Of a stretch of 64,000 nt of DNA, positions 1 through 8,727 are shown in pieces. Numbering within the stretch: the first letter of the stretch is position 1; each line of letters starts with the position of its first letter. A program made the position numbers and the translations under genes. The DNA is from Rhizobium sp. GN54 (GTDB lineage: Bacteria; Pseudomonadota; Alphaproteobacteria; Rhizobiales; Rhizobiaceae): contig NZ_JAJNCZ010000007.1 of the NCBI RefSeq assembly GCF_021026345.1, positions 205,477-269,476 of the forward strand, read 5' to 3'. Under the pieces are notes generated by a model, which did not search any database, had not been told where the DNA came from, and was given only the letters and a program-made list of their open reading frames with translations.

Positions 1-140
1 GCTGACGAGGCACGTCTCCAGCGTAAAGAACGGCCACGGCATGCCCTGCCGGACCGTTCGGACGGGGGCTTGTAACCGAAGTCCCCCGAAAGCGCAACCG
101 GATTCCTGAAAAGCCGGACGGTTGCGCCAGAAAAGCAGAA

Positions 141-159
141 AGCCGCCCCGTGGGCGGCT
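141..159 (-). terminator. Rho-independent terminator after infC
   Basis: Two perfect 8-nt arms (141-148 and 152-159) form a GC-rich hairpin with a 3-nt loop. On the minus strand the hairpin is followed by a T-rich run (TTTCTGCTTTT). It lies 21 nt beyond the infC stop. A second inverted repeat (92-100 with 119-127) lies further downstream. No gene was recognised in 1-180. Confidence 0.75.
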
Positions 160-180
160 CATGCCAATCGCCGGACCCCT

Positions 181-717
181 TTATCGGGGAGCCAGCACCA
201 TCATCATCTGACGGCCTTCGAGCTTCGGCTCGGCCTCGACCTTGGCGATCGTCTGCGTGTCTTCCTTGACCTGCAGCAGGAGCTTCATGCCAAGTTCCTG
301 GTGCGCCATTTCGCGGCCGCGGAACTTGAGCGTCACCTTGACCTTGTCGCCGTCTTCGAAGAACCGGTTCATCGCCTTCATCTTCACGTCATAGTCGTGC
401 GTGTCGATGTTGGGGCGCATCTTGATTTCCTTGATCTCGACGATCTTCTGCTTCTTGCGCGCTTCGGCCGCCTTCTTCTGGTTGGCGTATTTCAGCTTGC
501 CGAGATCGAGGATCTTGCACACCGGCGGATCGGTGTTGGGGGAAATCTCCACGAGATCGAGGCCGGCGTCTTCCGCCATGCGAAGGGCCTGATCGGTGGG
601 AACGATACCGTGGTTTACACCTTCGGCATCGATGAGCTGAATCCGGGGAATCCGGATTTCACGGTTTGAGCGCGGGCCGTCCTTGACCGGGGCGTCCGCT
701 TTGAAGGGTCTGCGAAT
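181..717 (-). CDS. infC: Translation initiation factor IF-3
   Basis: IF-3 binds the 30S subunit, checks start-codon and initiator-tRNA pairing and prevents early 50S joining. The 178-residue protein has the expected two halves: an N-terminal domain with the [13 protein letters not shown] core, and a C-terminal domain containing KEIKMRP, a [13 protein letters not shown] segment and a basic tail. The first in-frame ATG (579) would remove most of the N-terminal domain. Reading upstream gives a full-length protein beginning at an ATT codon (715-717), preceded by a strong GAGGAG ribosome site. ATT is the known, autoregulatory infC start in E. coli and relatives. The gene is divergent from the hydrolase at 959. 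Identity is near certain; the ATT start is inferred from length, RBS and family precedent. Confidence 0.96.
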   Translation of the reverse strand: MRRPFKADAPVKDGPRSNREIRIPRIQLIDAEGVNHGIVPTDQALRMAEDAGLDLVEISPNTDPPVCKILDLGKLKYANQKKAAEARKKQKIVEIKEIKMRPNIDTHDYDVKMKAMNRFFEDGDKVKVTLKFRGREMAHQELGMKLLLQVKEDTQTIAKVEAEPKLEGRQMMMVLAPR

Positions 718-958
718 GGTCGTATTCTCCTCGAATAGTTCGAACAGGGCTACCTAATTTCGGGGCAATCGTACCCGCCGCCTCGCGCACGGGCGCTGCT
801 TGCGGGCAATGTGTCGATCACCGAGGCGAAGTCAATACCACGTCGTACGGAAAAAATCACCATCTGTGCCGCCCGGTGCGAAATCGTGTAAATCGGAGCC
901 CGAGAGGCGGTTGCCGCGGCAGGACGCGCGGCCGCCACCGGCAATCCAGGAGCATTTC

Positions 959-1777
959 ATGACCCCAGAGCAAACCAGCGAAACGAGCGGCAGCGTATCC
1001 GTCGGCACAGGCAGCGACCAGCGCGAGATCGCCACGCGTCTTCTCCCCGAACGCAAGGGCAACCCCCATCCGCATCTCGTCTGGCTCGGCGGCTACCGTT
1101 CGGACATGACCGGCACGAAGGCCGTCGAGCTCGCAAGCCTTGCCGCCGAACTCGGTACCGGCTGCGTGCGGTTCGACTATTCCGGCCACGGCGCGTCGGG
1201 GGGCGCCTTCGTGGACGGGACGATCTCGCGCTGGCTGGAGGAGACGCTTGCCGTCGTGGCACACGCCAGAGAGCATCTCGGCACGCAGCGCAAGATCCTC
1301 GTCGGCTCGTCCATGGGCGGCTGGCTGGCGCTGCGGCTCGCGCAGGAACTGCGCCGGGCCGGACAGGGCTCCGAGATCGCCGGCATGGTCCTGATCGCGC
1401 CAGCGCCGGACTTCACCAGCGAGCTGATCGAGCCCAAGCTGACGGAGGCAGAACGCAACTCGCTCTCCGAGCGCGGCTACTTCGAGGAACCGACCCCCTA
1501 CGGGCCCGATCCGAATATCTACACGCTGAAGCTGATCGAGGACGGACGCCGGAACCGGGTGCTGGGCGGGGTGATCGACGTCGGCTGCCCGATCCACGTG
1601 CTGCAGGGCATGGCGGATCCGGACGTGCCCTACACCCACGCCATCAGGCTGATGGAACACCTGTCCTGCGACGACGCCGTGCTCACCCTGATCCGCGACG
1701 GCGACCATCGCCTTTCGCGTCCGGAAGACATCGAGAAGCTGAAGGAGGCGGTTTCCCATCTGCTCAATGCTGCATAA
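959..1777 (+). CDS. Alpha/beta hydrolase
   Basis: A 272-residue cytosolic alpha/beta-hydrolase of the serine-aminopeptidase/BAAT-like type. The nucleophile elbow GSSMGG puts the catalytic serine near residue 118. The likely acid is the Asp of MADPDVPY (about 220) and the likely base the His of DGDHRLS (about 250). An oxyanion-region WLGGYRSDM motif lies near residue 42. Start 959 is chosen because AGGAG lies 5 nt upstream; the frame is open to 800 but that extension is low-complexity Arg/Pro sequence. It lies divergent from infC. The substrate is unknown; esterase or thioesterase activity on small acyl compounds is the family expectation. Confidence 0.85.
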   Translation: MTPEQTSETSGSVSVGTGSDQREIATRLLPERKGNPHPHLVWLGGYRSDMTGTKAVELASLAAELGTGCVRFDYSGHGASGGAFVDGTISRWLEETLAVVAHAREHLGTQRKILVGSSMGGWLALRLAQELRRAGQGSEIAGMVLIAPAPDFTSELIEPKLTEAERNSLSERGYFEEPTPYGPDPNIYTLKLIEDGRRNRVLGGVIDVGCPIHVLQGMADPDVPYTHAIRLMEHLSCDDAVLTLIRDGDHRLSRPEDIEKLKEAVSHLLNAA

Positions 1778-1887
1778 TGGTCACGCGCCGCGACGCATTT
1801 TAACCATGTTGTCGCATTGCGAATTATCGTGATTGACGAGCAGGCCCCTAAAAATTTAACGTTTTGTTAACGATTGAGGGGACACCC

Positions 1888-2505
1888 ATGGCGCGAATGA
1901 TTGGTGCTAAGGCTATTTTTGCGGCAATTTCAGCCTTGTTCATTTCGTCTTCCGTCGCCATGACGGCCCCTGCATCGCCCCTGTCCATGCGCACGGGCAG
2001 CGTCACGTCGCAGCCGATCGGGCACTATGAATTCTGCCGGTCCCACCCTTCCGAATGCAACACCACCCGGCGCGATCAGGGTGCGGCCAAGGTAACGACG
2101 TTCGGCTGGACCGTCGTCCGGGACATCAATTCGGAGGTCAACCGCACCATCAGCCCGATGACCGACAAGGACCTCTACGGCCGCGACGAGCACTGGTCCT
2201 ATCCGGATACGGCCGGCGACTGCGAGGACTTCGTGCTGCTGAAGCGTCGCAAGCTGATGGAGCACGGCTTCGAGGCCGCCGACCTGCTCATCACCGTCGT
2301 GCGCAAGCCCGATGGCGAAGGCCATGCCGTTCTGACGGTGCGGTCGACGGAAGGGGACTACGTCCTCGACAACCTCGACAGCGACGTGAAGCTCTGGACC
2401 GAGACGCCCTACCGCTACCTGAAGCGCCAGGCATCCTTCAATCCCGGCCGCTGGGTGTCGATCGAAAACGGCGACGCAGTCATGGTGTCGTCGGTCGGCA
2501 ATTAG
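1888..2505 (+). CDS. Transglutaminase-like cysteine protease (BTLCP/LapG-like)
   Basis: A 205-residue protein with an N-terminal signal peptide (hydrophobic residues about 8-28, cleavage near AMTAPA) and a BTLCP (bacterial transglutaminase-like cysteine peptidase) domain. The apparent triad is Cys112 in GDCEDF, His146 in GHAVL and Asp161 or Asp164 in LDNLDSD. Family members include LapG, a periplasmic calcium-dependent protease that clips large type-I-secreted adhesins and is held by LapD. No LapD-like gene is in the window, so the function is inferred only. The start has GAGGGGAC upstream; the in-frame TTG at 1864 is less likely. The preceding about 110 nt are AT-rich and probably hold the promoter. 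Confidence 0.85.
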   Translation: MARMIGAKAIFAAISALFISSSVAMTAPASPLSMRTGSVTSQPIGHYEFCRSHPSECNTTRRDQGAAKVTTFGWTVVRDINSEVNRTISPMTDKDLYGRDEHWSYPDTAGDCEDFVLLKRRKLMEHGFEAADLLITVVRKPDGEGHAVLTVRSTEGDYVLDNLDSDVKLWTETPYRYLKRQASFNPGRWVSIENGDAVMVSSVGN

Positions 2506-2534
2506 ACGAGCCCTCCTGCAGAACGTTCCACCGC

Positions 2535-2556
2535 GGCGGCCGGCATCCCGGCCGCC
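2535..2556. terminator. Hairpin between convergent genes
   Basis: Perfect 9-nt arms (2535-2543 and 2548-2556) with a 4-nt loop lie between the convergent BTLCP protease and mbfA genes. The plus-strand side continues into pyrimidine-rich sequence with no clean T-run. Confidence 0.55.
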
Positions 2557-2624
2557 GTTCTCGTATGGTCCTTTCTCGCATGTCGTTGTCGCAAAACCGC
2601 GGCGCAGTTTTGTGCGACATGCTC

Positions 2625-3608
2625 TCAAGCATTGCCGATCAGCACGCCGCAGGCAAATACCAGCCCGCCACCGAGGACGACCTGGAAGGCGGCGCGCAGG
2701 AACGGCGTTTCCATGAAACGGTTCTGGATGAAGGCGATCGCCCAGAGCTCGACGAAGACGACGCCGACGGCAATCGCGGTGGCGAGCGCGAAGTTCGGGA
2801 TCAGGTAGGGCAGCGCGTGGCCGAGGCCGCCGATGGCGGTCATGATGCCGGAGGCAAGGCCGCGCCTGACCGGCGAGCCGCGTCCGGAAATCTTGCCGTC
2901 ATCGTGGGCGGCTTCCGTGAATCCCATGGAAATCCCGGCGCCGATGGAGGCGGAAAGCCCCACCAGGAAGGTCTGCCAGGTATCCTGGGTGGCGAAGGCG
3001 GCCGCGAAGATCGGGGCAAGGGTGGAAACCGATCCGTCCATCAGCCCGGCAAGGCCCGGCTGCACATAGGTGAGGATGAACTGCCGGCGTTCGACCGCGT
3101 CTTCCTCGGCGATCGCCGCCTGGTTCGCCTCCGCCTCGGCCATATGGCGCGCCTTGTCCTCATGGGCCTTCTCGGCAATGGCGAGATCGCCCAGGAGCTT
3201 GCGTGTCTGCGCATCCGTCGTCTTGGCCGCGGCCTGCAGGTAGAAGCGGTGCGCCGCCTCTTCCATCGCCTTCGCCTGCGCGCGGGCGGTCTGCACCGGC
3301 ATGTTGGCGATCAGCCAATCCGGCTTCCGCTCCGGAAAATCGCGCACGAATTCGCGCCGGACCAGCGGAATCCGGTCGCCGAAGCGACGGATGTGCATGT
3401 CGATCAGCAGGCGACGGTGTTCGTTCTCCTCGCCAGCCATCTCCTCGAACATCCCGGCCGTGTGCGGCGAGCTTTCGCGCAGCGCGTCGGCATAGGCGAG
3501 ATAGATGCGGCCATCGTCCTCCTCGGAGGAGATGGCAAGGGCAAGGATTTCCTGCTCGCTGAGCGATTCCAGCGAACGCTTGCCGTTACGGAAGATGCGG
3601 GAGAGCAT
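2625..3608 (-). CDS. mbfA: Membrane-bound ferritin-like iron exporter MbfA (Er-VIT1)
   Basis: A 327-residue fusion of an N-terminal erythrin/ferritin-like four-helix domain (about 1-165) and a C-terminal VIT1-type membrane domain (about 175-327). The first part carries di-iron-type Glu/His pairs, for example EENEHRR near 60 and AIAEKAHEDK near 148. The second has hydrophobic segments and the VIT-like GLMDGSVST and GFTEAAHDDG motifs. Characterised MbfA proteins in Agrobacterium and Bradyrhizobium export iron from the inner membrane, protect from iron and peroxide stress, and are repressed by Irr. A textbook iron control element sits just upstream of the start here. AAGG serves as the ribosome site. 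Length and domain order match the family. Confidence 0.93.
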   Translation of the reverse strand: MLSRIFRNGKRSLESLSEQEILALAISSEEDDGRIYLAYADALRESSPHTAGMFEEMAGEENEHRRLLIDMHIRRFGDRIPLVRREFVRDFPERKPDWLIANMPVQTARAQAKAMEEAAHRFYLQAAAKTTDAQTRKLLGDLAIAEKAHEDKARHMAEAEANQAAIAEEDAVERRQFILTYVQPGLAGLMDGSVSTLAPIFAAAFATQDTWQTFLVGLSASIGAGISMGFTEAAHDDGKISGRGSPVRRGLASGIMTAIGGLGHALPYLIPNFALATAIAVGVVFVELWAIAFIQNRFMETPFLRAAFQVVLGGGLVFACGVLIGNA

Positions 3609-3618
3609 GTCGAAACCT

Positions 3619-3639
3619 TTTTTAGAATAATTCTAAAAA
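3619..3639 (-). promoter_or_regulatory. Iron control element (Irr-binding palindrome) of mbfA
   Basis: A perfect inverted repeat: 9-nt arms TTTTTAGAA (3619-3627) and TTCTAAAAA (3631-3639) separated by TAA. It ends 10 nt before the mbfA start codon. It fits the rhizobial ICE/Irr-box pattern TTTAGAA-n3-TTCTAAA. Its position over the promoter or 5' end suggests repression by Irr when iron is low. Confidence 0.88.
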
Positions 3640-3709
3640 TAGGCATCGAGGCGAGGAACGTCAACCGCTTCCGATGCGACAGAAGGGACGGGAGCCAAGG
3701 GCCGGAGGT

Positions 3710-4498
3710 TTAGAGCAGCCCCTCTTCGGCCTGTTCGCGGGCAGCGGACAGGCCCCGAAAGATCGGCGAGGCGACGTCGGCCTCGATCATTGCCGACAGG
3801 CCGGCAGCAGTCGTTCCCCGATACTCGAGGAAGATATCGACAAGGTCGGAGGGCGGGGTATCGGACTGCGCCATCAGCACGCCCGCGCCGAGAAAGAGCT
3901 GGCGCACCGCGGCATCGGCCGTTTCCGGGTCGAGACCGGCACCGATCGCATGGCGGATCATCGCATCGGCAAAGAGGGCGGGAAAGGCCGGGCCCGAACC
4001 GGTGAGCGCGGTGAAATAGTCGAGCTGCGCCTCCTCGTGGATGCCGTGCGCCTGGCCCGATGCCGAAAAGAAGCGGAAGACGAAATCCGCCTCGTCGTCG
4101 GTCACGCCGTCGGTCGCAAACCAGGGCGTGAACGACAGCCGGTATTCGGCGCAGGCATTCGGCATGGCGCGCACGATGCGGGTGGCGCCGTAGCGCTCGG
4201 CAAGCTCGGCAACGCTGACGCCGGCGACCACGGAAACGAGCAGCCGGTCCGTCAGGTCGACATCAACCTCGTCCAGGTCGTGCGGGCGCACGCAGAGCAT
4301 GACGATGTCGGCACGCGCCGCCAGCGCCTCGTTGTCGGTCGTGAGGGCAATGTCCGGCCAGTCCTCGAAGCCGGTCACGTCGCCGGAGCGGGAGGACAGG
4401 ATCAGCTGCCGCGGACGGATGACACCGTCTTCGAGCGCAGGATGCAGCAATGCCCCTGCGAGCCAACCGCCACCGCCGATGACCCCGATCGTCGCCAC
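3710..4498 (-). CDS. Pyrroline-5-carboxylate reductase-like NAD(P) oxidoreductase
   Basis: A 262-residue protein of the ProC/F420-dependent-oxidoreductase superfamily. The N-terminal Rossmann motif is GVIGGGGWLAG, with the typical CVRPHDLDEV loop near 70 and RAMPNACAEY near 110. The all-helical C-terminal dimerisation domain contains the ProC-like LTGSGPAF (about 163). The usual substrate loop is only partly preserved (PNACAEYR rather than the common PNTPAxxxxG), so a role in proline synthesis is not certain; it may reduce another imine or act as an ornithine-cyclisation paralogue. It lies 7 nt after the M29 aminopeptidase gene, so the two are probably co-transcribed and could serve peptide or amino-acid salvage. 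Confidence 0.8.
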   Translation of the reverse strand: MATIGVIGGGGWLAGALLHPALEDGVIRPRQLILSSRSGDVTGFEDWPDIALTTDNEALAARADIVMLCVRPHDLDEVDVDLTDRLLVSVVAGVSVAELAERYGATRIVRAMPNACAEYRLSFTPWFATDGVTDDEADFVFRFFSASGQAHGIHEEAQLDYFTALTGSGPAFPALFADAMIRHAIGAGLDPETADAAVRQLFLGAGVLMAQSDTPPSDLVDIFLEYRGTTAAGLSAMIEADVASPIFRGLSAAREQAEEGLL

Positions 4499-4505
4499 GC
4501 TCGCC

Positions 4506-5762
4506 TCAGGCCCATTCGCCCGCGCGCATCACCGGGATGCGGCTGCCGTCGGCACGGATACCATCGATGTCGATCTCGCCCGAACCGATCATCCAATCGA
4601 TGTGGATCAGGCTCGAATTACCGCCCTGTGCGGCGATCTGCTCCGGCGAAAGACTGGCGCCATCGAGGAAGCACTTCGAATAGCACTGGCCAAGCGCGAT
4701 GTGGCAGGCGGCGTTCTCGTCGAAGAGGGTGTTGTAGAAGAGCAGACCGCTCGCCGAGATCGGCGAAGAATGGGGCACGAGCGCAACCTCGCCCAGCCGG
4801 CGTGCGCCCTCGTCGGTATCGAGGACCTTGTTCAGCACGGCCTCGCCCTTCGACGCATGAGCCTCGACGATGCGCCCCGCCTCGAAGCGGACGCGGATGT
4901 CGTCGATCAGCGTCCCCTGGTGAGACAGCGGCTTGGTGCTCGACGCATGCCCCTCGACGCGAAGGGCATGCGGCGTCGTGAAGACCTCCTCGGTCGGGAT
5001 GTTCGGATTGCAGGTGATGCCGTTCTTCGCCGTCGAGGCGCCGCCGTGCCATTCGTGGCCGTCGGCGAGGCCGACCGTCAGGTCGGTGCCTGGCCCCCTG
5101 AAGTGGAGCGCTGCGAAACGCTCGCCGTTCAGCCAGGCGGAACGGCTGTGCAGGTTGGCATTGTGCGCCTTCCAGGCGCCCACCGGATCGTCGCGGTCGA
5201 CGCGCGAGGCGGCAAAAATCGCGTTCGCCAGCTTCTCCACCGCCACGTCCTCGGCATCGTCCGGAAAGACCTGCCGCGCCCAGGAGGGGTTCGGATAGGA
5301 GACGATGTTCCAGTTGATGTCGAAATTGGCGATCTTCTCCAGCGCCGGCTTGTAGGCGATCGAGTTCGCCTTGTTGGCGCGCGCCACCTTGGCCGGATCC
5401 TCGCCGGACAGAAGCATCGGGTTGTCGCCGGCGATCGCGAGCCTGGCGGCGCCATCGGCATAGGCTTTCGCCATGCCCTGATAGAGCCAGTCCGTCGCCC
5501 GGTCGAAGCTCTCGTCAGGAGCATGGCGATAGCGGGCCAGCGTCGCCTCTTCGTCGGCATAGAAGGTGCTGACGAGACCGGCGCCGGCGATGTAGGCGTG
5601 CTTGGTGATCAGGCGGACCAGCGGAAGTGCCGCAACCGGCGCCGTCATCACCAGATCCTGGCCCCTCTGCAACTGGAGGCCGACCTTGACGGCGACCTCC
5701 GCGAGCCTCTCGAGCTTGACGGGATCGACGGGCGTGGATGCTGTACGAAGCGGTGCGTTCAT
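4506..5762 (-). CDS. M29-family metallo-aminopeptidase
   Basis: A 418-residue cytosolic aminopeptidase of the AmpS/PepS (M29) family, which removes N-terminal residues using a dinuclear metal site. Features visible: the N-terminal GLQLQRGQDLVM segment, the central TDLTVGLADGHEWHGG, the metal-ligand-rich stretches NIPTEEVFTTPH and VEGHASSTKPL, and the C-terminal LIHIDWMIGSGEIDIDG, all characteristic. Length is normal for the family (about 410). It is the first gene of a two-gene minus-strand unit with the ProC-like reductase. Confidence 0.92.
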   Translation of the reverse strand: MNAPLRTASTPVDPVKLERLAEVAVKVGLQLQRGQDLVMTAPVAALPLVRLITKHAYIAGAGLVSTFYADEEATLARYRHAPDESFDRATDWLYQGMAKAYADGAARLAIAGDNPMLLSGEDPAKVARANKANSIAYKPALEKIANFDINWNIVSYPNPSWARQVFPDDAEDVAVEKLANAIFAASRVDRDDPVGAWKAHNANLHSRSAWLNGERFAALHFRGPGTDLTVGLADGHEWHGGASTAKNGITCNPNIPTEEVFTTPHALRVEGHASSTKPLSHQGTLIDDIRVRFEAGRIVEAHASKGEAVLNKVLDTDEGARRLGEVALVPHSSPISASGLLFYNTLFDENAACHIALGQCYSKCFLDGASLSPEQIAAQGGNSSLIHIDWMIGSGEIDIDGIRADGSRIPVMRAGEWA

Positions 5763-5855
5763 CGCTCTTACCTGCTGTCTTCGATTGCGTTGCCTTCTAC
5801 TTAGGACGGAATGGCGAAAAACAGAAGATCGGCGACGACCGCCGGAGCAGATAAG

Positions 5856-6329
5856 TCAGGCGACGACCGGGGCAGCCACCGCATCGAGGGCCCTGCGCGC
5901 GTCCTCCGGTGCAAGACGGATCTGCAGCCCCCGCTGCCCGCCATTGATGTAGACGCGCTCATGGGCGAACGCCGCCGTCTCGATCGCCGTCGGCACAGCC
6001 TTGCGCTGCCCGAACGGGCTGATGCCGCCCACATGGTATCCCGTCAGCCGTTCGGCATCGGCCGGCTTCATCATGCTCGCCGACTTGCCGCCGAAGGCTG
6101 CGGCCAGCTTCTTCATGCTGACCTCGCAGTTGGAGGGCACGACGACACAGACGGGCCTGCCGTCGACCTCCGCCATCAGCGTCTTCAGCACCCTGTCCGG
6201 CACCTCCCCGATCGCTTCGGCGGCCTGCAGGCCGACCTTCTCGGCGGAGGGGTCGTATTCATAGGTGTGAACCGTAAAGGCGACGCCTGCCCTTTGCAGG
6301 GCCTGGGTGGCGCGAGTGGTCTTGGACAT
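5856..6329 (-). CDS. ybaK: Cys-tRNA(Pro) deacylase YbaK/EbsC
   Basis: A 157-residue YbaK-family protein that hydrolyses cysteine mischarged on tRNA-Pro, a trans-editing partner of prolyl-tRNA synthetase. Signature pieces are the catalytic-region Lys in DRVLKTL (about 50), VPSNCEVSMKKLA (about 63-76), and GYHVGGISPFG (about 97-107) with the GxxSPFG motif. Length matches E. coli YbaK (159). It is divergent from the glycosyltransferase at 6593 and separated from the M29 gene by about 90 nt, so probably monocistronic. Confidence 0.92.
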   Translation of the reverse strand: MSKTTRATQALQRAGVAFTVHTYEYDPSAEKVGLQAAEAIGEVPDRVLKTLMAEVDGRPVCVVVPSNCEVSMKKLAAAFGGKSASMMKPADAERLTGYHVGGISPFGQRKAVPTAIETAAFAHERVYINGGQRGLQIRLAPEDARRALDAVAAPVVA

Positions 6330-6592
6330 GGCGTGACCGTCGAAGATGCAGCAACTGATGACGGAGATCGGTGCCGCATGCTCGCGATCCTTGTCAACAG
6401 CGATGCAGCAGAAGCCGAGCTGCGAAAATGCGAAATGTCAGGGAGAAGCGCTTTCCTGCGGGATCGAAGCGGAGCGGGAGCGCCGGCGACCTTGCCATGC
6501 CACAAAGTATTGGTTACTGCCAGATTCCTTCGATCGGCCGAAACCTGCACTGGTTGTTCCCTTCCGGGTCATTTTCGGCAAGCGGGTGGATC

Positions 6593-7936
6593 GTGCTGCA
6601 GTTCCGTCGACTTCAATTTCACTATCTCCTATCGACCAACCGGTTTGCGGAGGCGCTCGCGCTTGCGGAGGCGGACCCCGAGGCGACCCGCGCAGGCCGC
6701 GCCTGGGCACTCTACCGACTCGGCTGCTACAGGTCGGCGAGCGCCCTCCTGCGCCAGCCGCGCTCCGGGCGGGAGGCATTGGCGCTCGGCATTTCGCTCG
6801 CCGCGTCGGGCGAGAGCGAGGCGGGCATCGCGCTGCTTCGCAAGGCGCACGAGGGCGGACAGTTCAATGGACGGCAACTGGCGGCCGCGGCGGAAGCGGT
6901 CGCTCCCTACAGCCTGGACACGGCGACCCATTTCTGTCGCGCCGGCGCTCCGGTCCGCGCCGGCCTGCGGATCGCACTGCTTCTAGCCGAAGGTCGGCAG
7001 GAAGAAGCGCTGGCGGAGGCAAGGGCGGCGATCGGACGCGGCGAGGGTGAGCGCGAACCGGACCTGCACCTGCTGCTCGCCAATGCCGCGGGCGACGAGA
7101 GCGCGGCCCTGCCGCTCGCCAACGACTTCCTCGCAGCGCACGGCCTGTCGCCGGTTGCCCTGATCGATCCGCAGCGACCGATCTCCGCCTCGAACCTGGC
7201 GAGCCGCGTCGCCGCCGGCAGCGTCCGCGGGCCGCTGGTGACGATCACGATGCCGGCCTACAACACCGCCGAACGGATCGGCCGCTCGATCGAGTCGCTG
7301 CTGGCGCAAACCTACCGGGACATCGAGGTGCTCGTCGCCGACGATGCGAGCACCGACGACACCGTCGCTGTCGTCATGGCCCTTGCCGCGCGCGACAACC
7401 GCGTCCGGCTGATCCGGCGCGACCAGAACGGTGGTCCCTATGCCGCACGCAACCTGGCGCTTGCCAATGCCAGGGGCGACTTCGTGACGTGCCAGGATTC
7501 CGACGACTGGGCGCACCCGGAGAAGATCGCGCGGCAGGTGCGGCCGCTTTTGAAGGACAAGGGGTTGTTCTTCACCTTGTCCAACTGGGTCCGCGTCGAC
7601 GATCACGGCCAGTTCTACGCCCGGCAGATCTATCCGCTGACGCGCCTCAATCCGGCTTCCCCGCTGTTTCGTCGCGAGGAGACCCTTGCCCGCGCCGGCA
7701 CCTACGAGGACGTCCGCACGGGTGCGGACAGCGAGTATATCGCGCGGCTGAAGCTCGTCTTCGGATGGCGGGGATGGCGCCGGTTGCGCCAGCCGCTTTC
7801 TTTCGGCGCGCACCGGCCGGGATCGCTGATGACGGATGCCGGCACCGGCATCGCACGCGGCAAGGTCAACCTCGAGCGCCTCGACTACTGGGAAGAGTGG
7901 ACCGCCCGGCACATCGGACGGTTTGCGCGGAAGTAG
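6593..7936 (+). CDS. Glycosyltransferase family 2 with helical N-terminal region
   Basis: About 447 residues from GTG 6593. Residues about 1-205 are alanine- and leucine-rich helices resembling degenerate TPR-like repeats. Residues about 215-400 form a GT-A glycosyltransferase 2 domain, with VTITMPAYNTAERI, the nucleotide-binding VLVADDASTDDT, and CQDSDDW as the DxD-type metal motif. It probably transfers an activated sugar during surface polysaccharide assembly; acceptor and sugar are unknown. The frame is open back to 6371 (ATG at 6497 is also possible), but 6497-6592 has low third-position GC and looks non-coding, so the GTG is preferred with moderate confidence. It converges on the LuxR-type regulator with only 29 nt between. 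Confidence 0.82.
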   Translation: MLQFRRLQFHYLLSTNRFAEALALAEADPEATRAGRAWALYRLGCYRSASALLRQPRSGREALALGISLAASGESEAGIALLRKAHEGGQFNGRQLAAAAEAVAPYSLDTATHFCRAGAPVRAGLRIALLLAEGRQEEALAEARAAIGRGEGEREPDLHLLLANAAGDESAALPLANDFLAAHGLSPVALIDPQRPISASNLASRVAAGSVRGPLVTITMPAYNTAERIGRSIESLLAQTYRDIEVLVADDASTDDTVAVVMALAARDNRVRLIRRDQNGGPYAARNLALANARGDFVTCQDSDDWAHPEKIARQVRPLLKDKGLFFTLSNWVRVDDHGQFYARQIYPLTRLNPASPLFRREETLARAGTYEDVRTGADSEYIARLKLVFGWRGWRRLRQPLSFGAHRPGSLMTDAGTGIARGKVNLERLDYWEEWTARHIGRFARK

Positions 7937-7965
7937 CGCCGATCCGATCGCAAGCGCGGGCGGGC

Positions 7966-8727
7966 TCAGTCGAACAGGGCATTGCCGTTTCTGGCATTGC
8001 GGAAACGGGCGGCCGCTTCCGTCCTGTTGTGGACGCCGAGCTTGCGGATGATGTTGTGCAGATGGATCTTGACCGTGTGCTCGGATAGTCCGAGCCCGGC
8101 GGCGATCAGCTTGTTCTGGAGCCCGCGGGAAACCATCTCCAGGATCTGCAGTTCCCTGGCCGTCAGTTCCGCGACGCCGCTCTCCGCCTTGCGCGGAGCG
8201 GACGGCATGCCGTTGTGGGCCGGAAGCGACGGCCCGGGATCGCCGGGCCGCACGCCGACCACCGATCCCGGGGGCAGGTATTCGCCGCCGCACAGCATGA
8301 GCCTGATGATCGAGAGCCAGATATCGAGTCGCATGTCCATCGGCAGGACGCTGCGGAACAGGGCGGAATCGGTGACGGCGGAGAAGGAGGTCGCCTGCAT
8401 CTTGTCATAGGGTTCGATGACGGCGGCAAGGGCATGCGGATGGACGCGCCCAAGCATCGCGGCGGCGGCCTCGGCCTCATGCACCAGGGCGACATCGACG
8501 AGGATCAGGGCCACCGGATGGGCAAACGCCCTGCAGCCGGCGGAGACACTCTCCACCTGCTCGACGAGAACCCATGGGAACTCGCGCTCGACCGCATCGA
8601 TCAGCCGCTTCGATACGCTCCCCGTGTTCGTGACTATCAGCATCACGCGCTGTGGTTCAGGCCCACCCCTGATCCCTGCCGCGCCCGGTTGCGCTTCCGC
8701 GTAGTCGTTCCCGTCCAAAAGCACCAT
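7966..8727 (-). CDS. LuxR/NarL-type transcriptional regulator
   Basis: A 253-residue regulator. The N-terminal part (about 28-150) resembles a receiver fold (VMLIVTNTGSV, ALILVDVAL) but lacks the acidic pair after the first strand, so phosphorylation is doubtful. The C-terminal GerE/LuxR helix-turn-helix (about 188-245) is typical: LTARELQILEMVSRG, then LSEHTVKIHLHNIIRKL and NRTEAA. The start has AAGGGAT immediately upstream. Its place beside the exopolysaccharide locus, and its similarity in layout to the regulator at 42185, suggest control of matrix genes; this is inference from position. Confidence 0.85.
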   Translation of the reverse strand: MVLLDGNDYAEAQPGAAGIRGGPEPQRVMLIVTNTGSVSKRLIDAVEREFPWVLVEQVESVSAGCRAFAHPVALILVDVALVHEAEAAAAMLGRVHPHALAAVIEPYDKMQATSFSAVTDSALFRSVLPMDMRLDIWLSIIRLMLCGGEYLPPGSVVGVRPGDPGPSLPAHNGMPSAPRKAESGVAELTARELQILEMVSRGLQNKLIAAGLGLSEHTVKIHLHNIIRKLGVHNRTEAAARFRNARNGNALFD

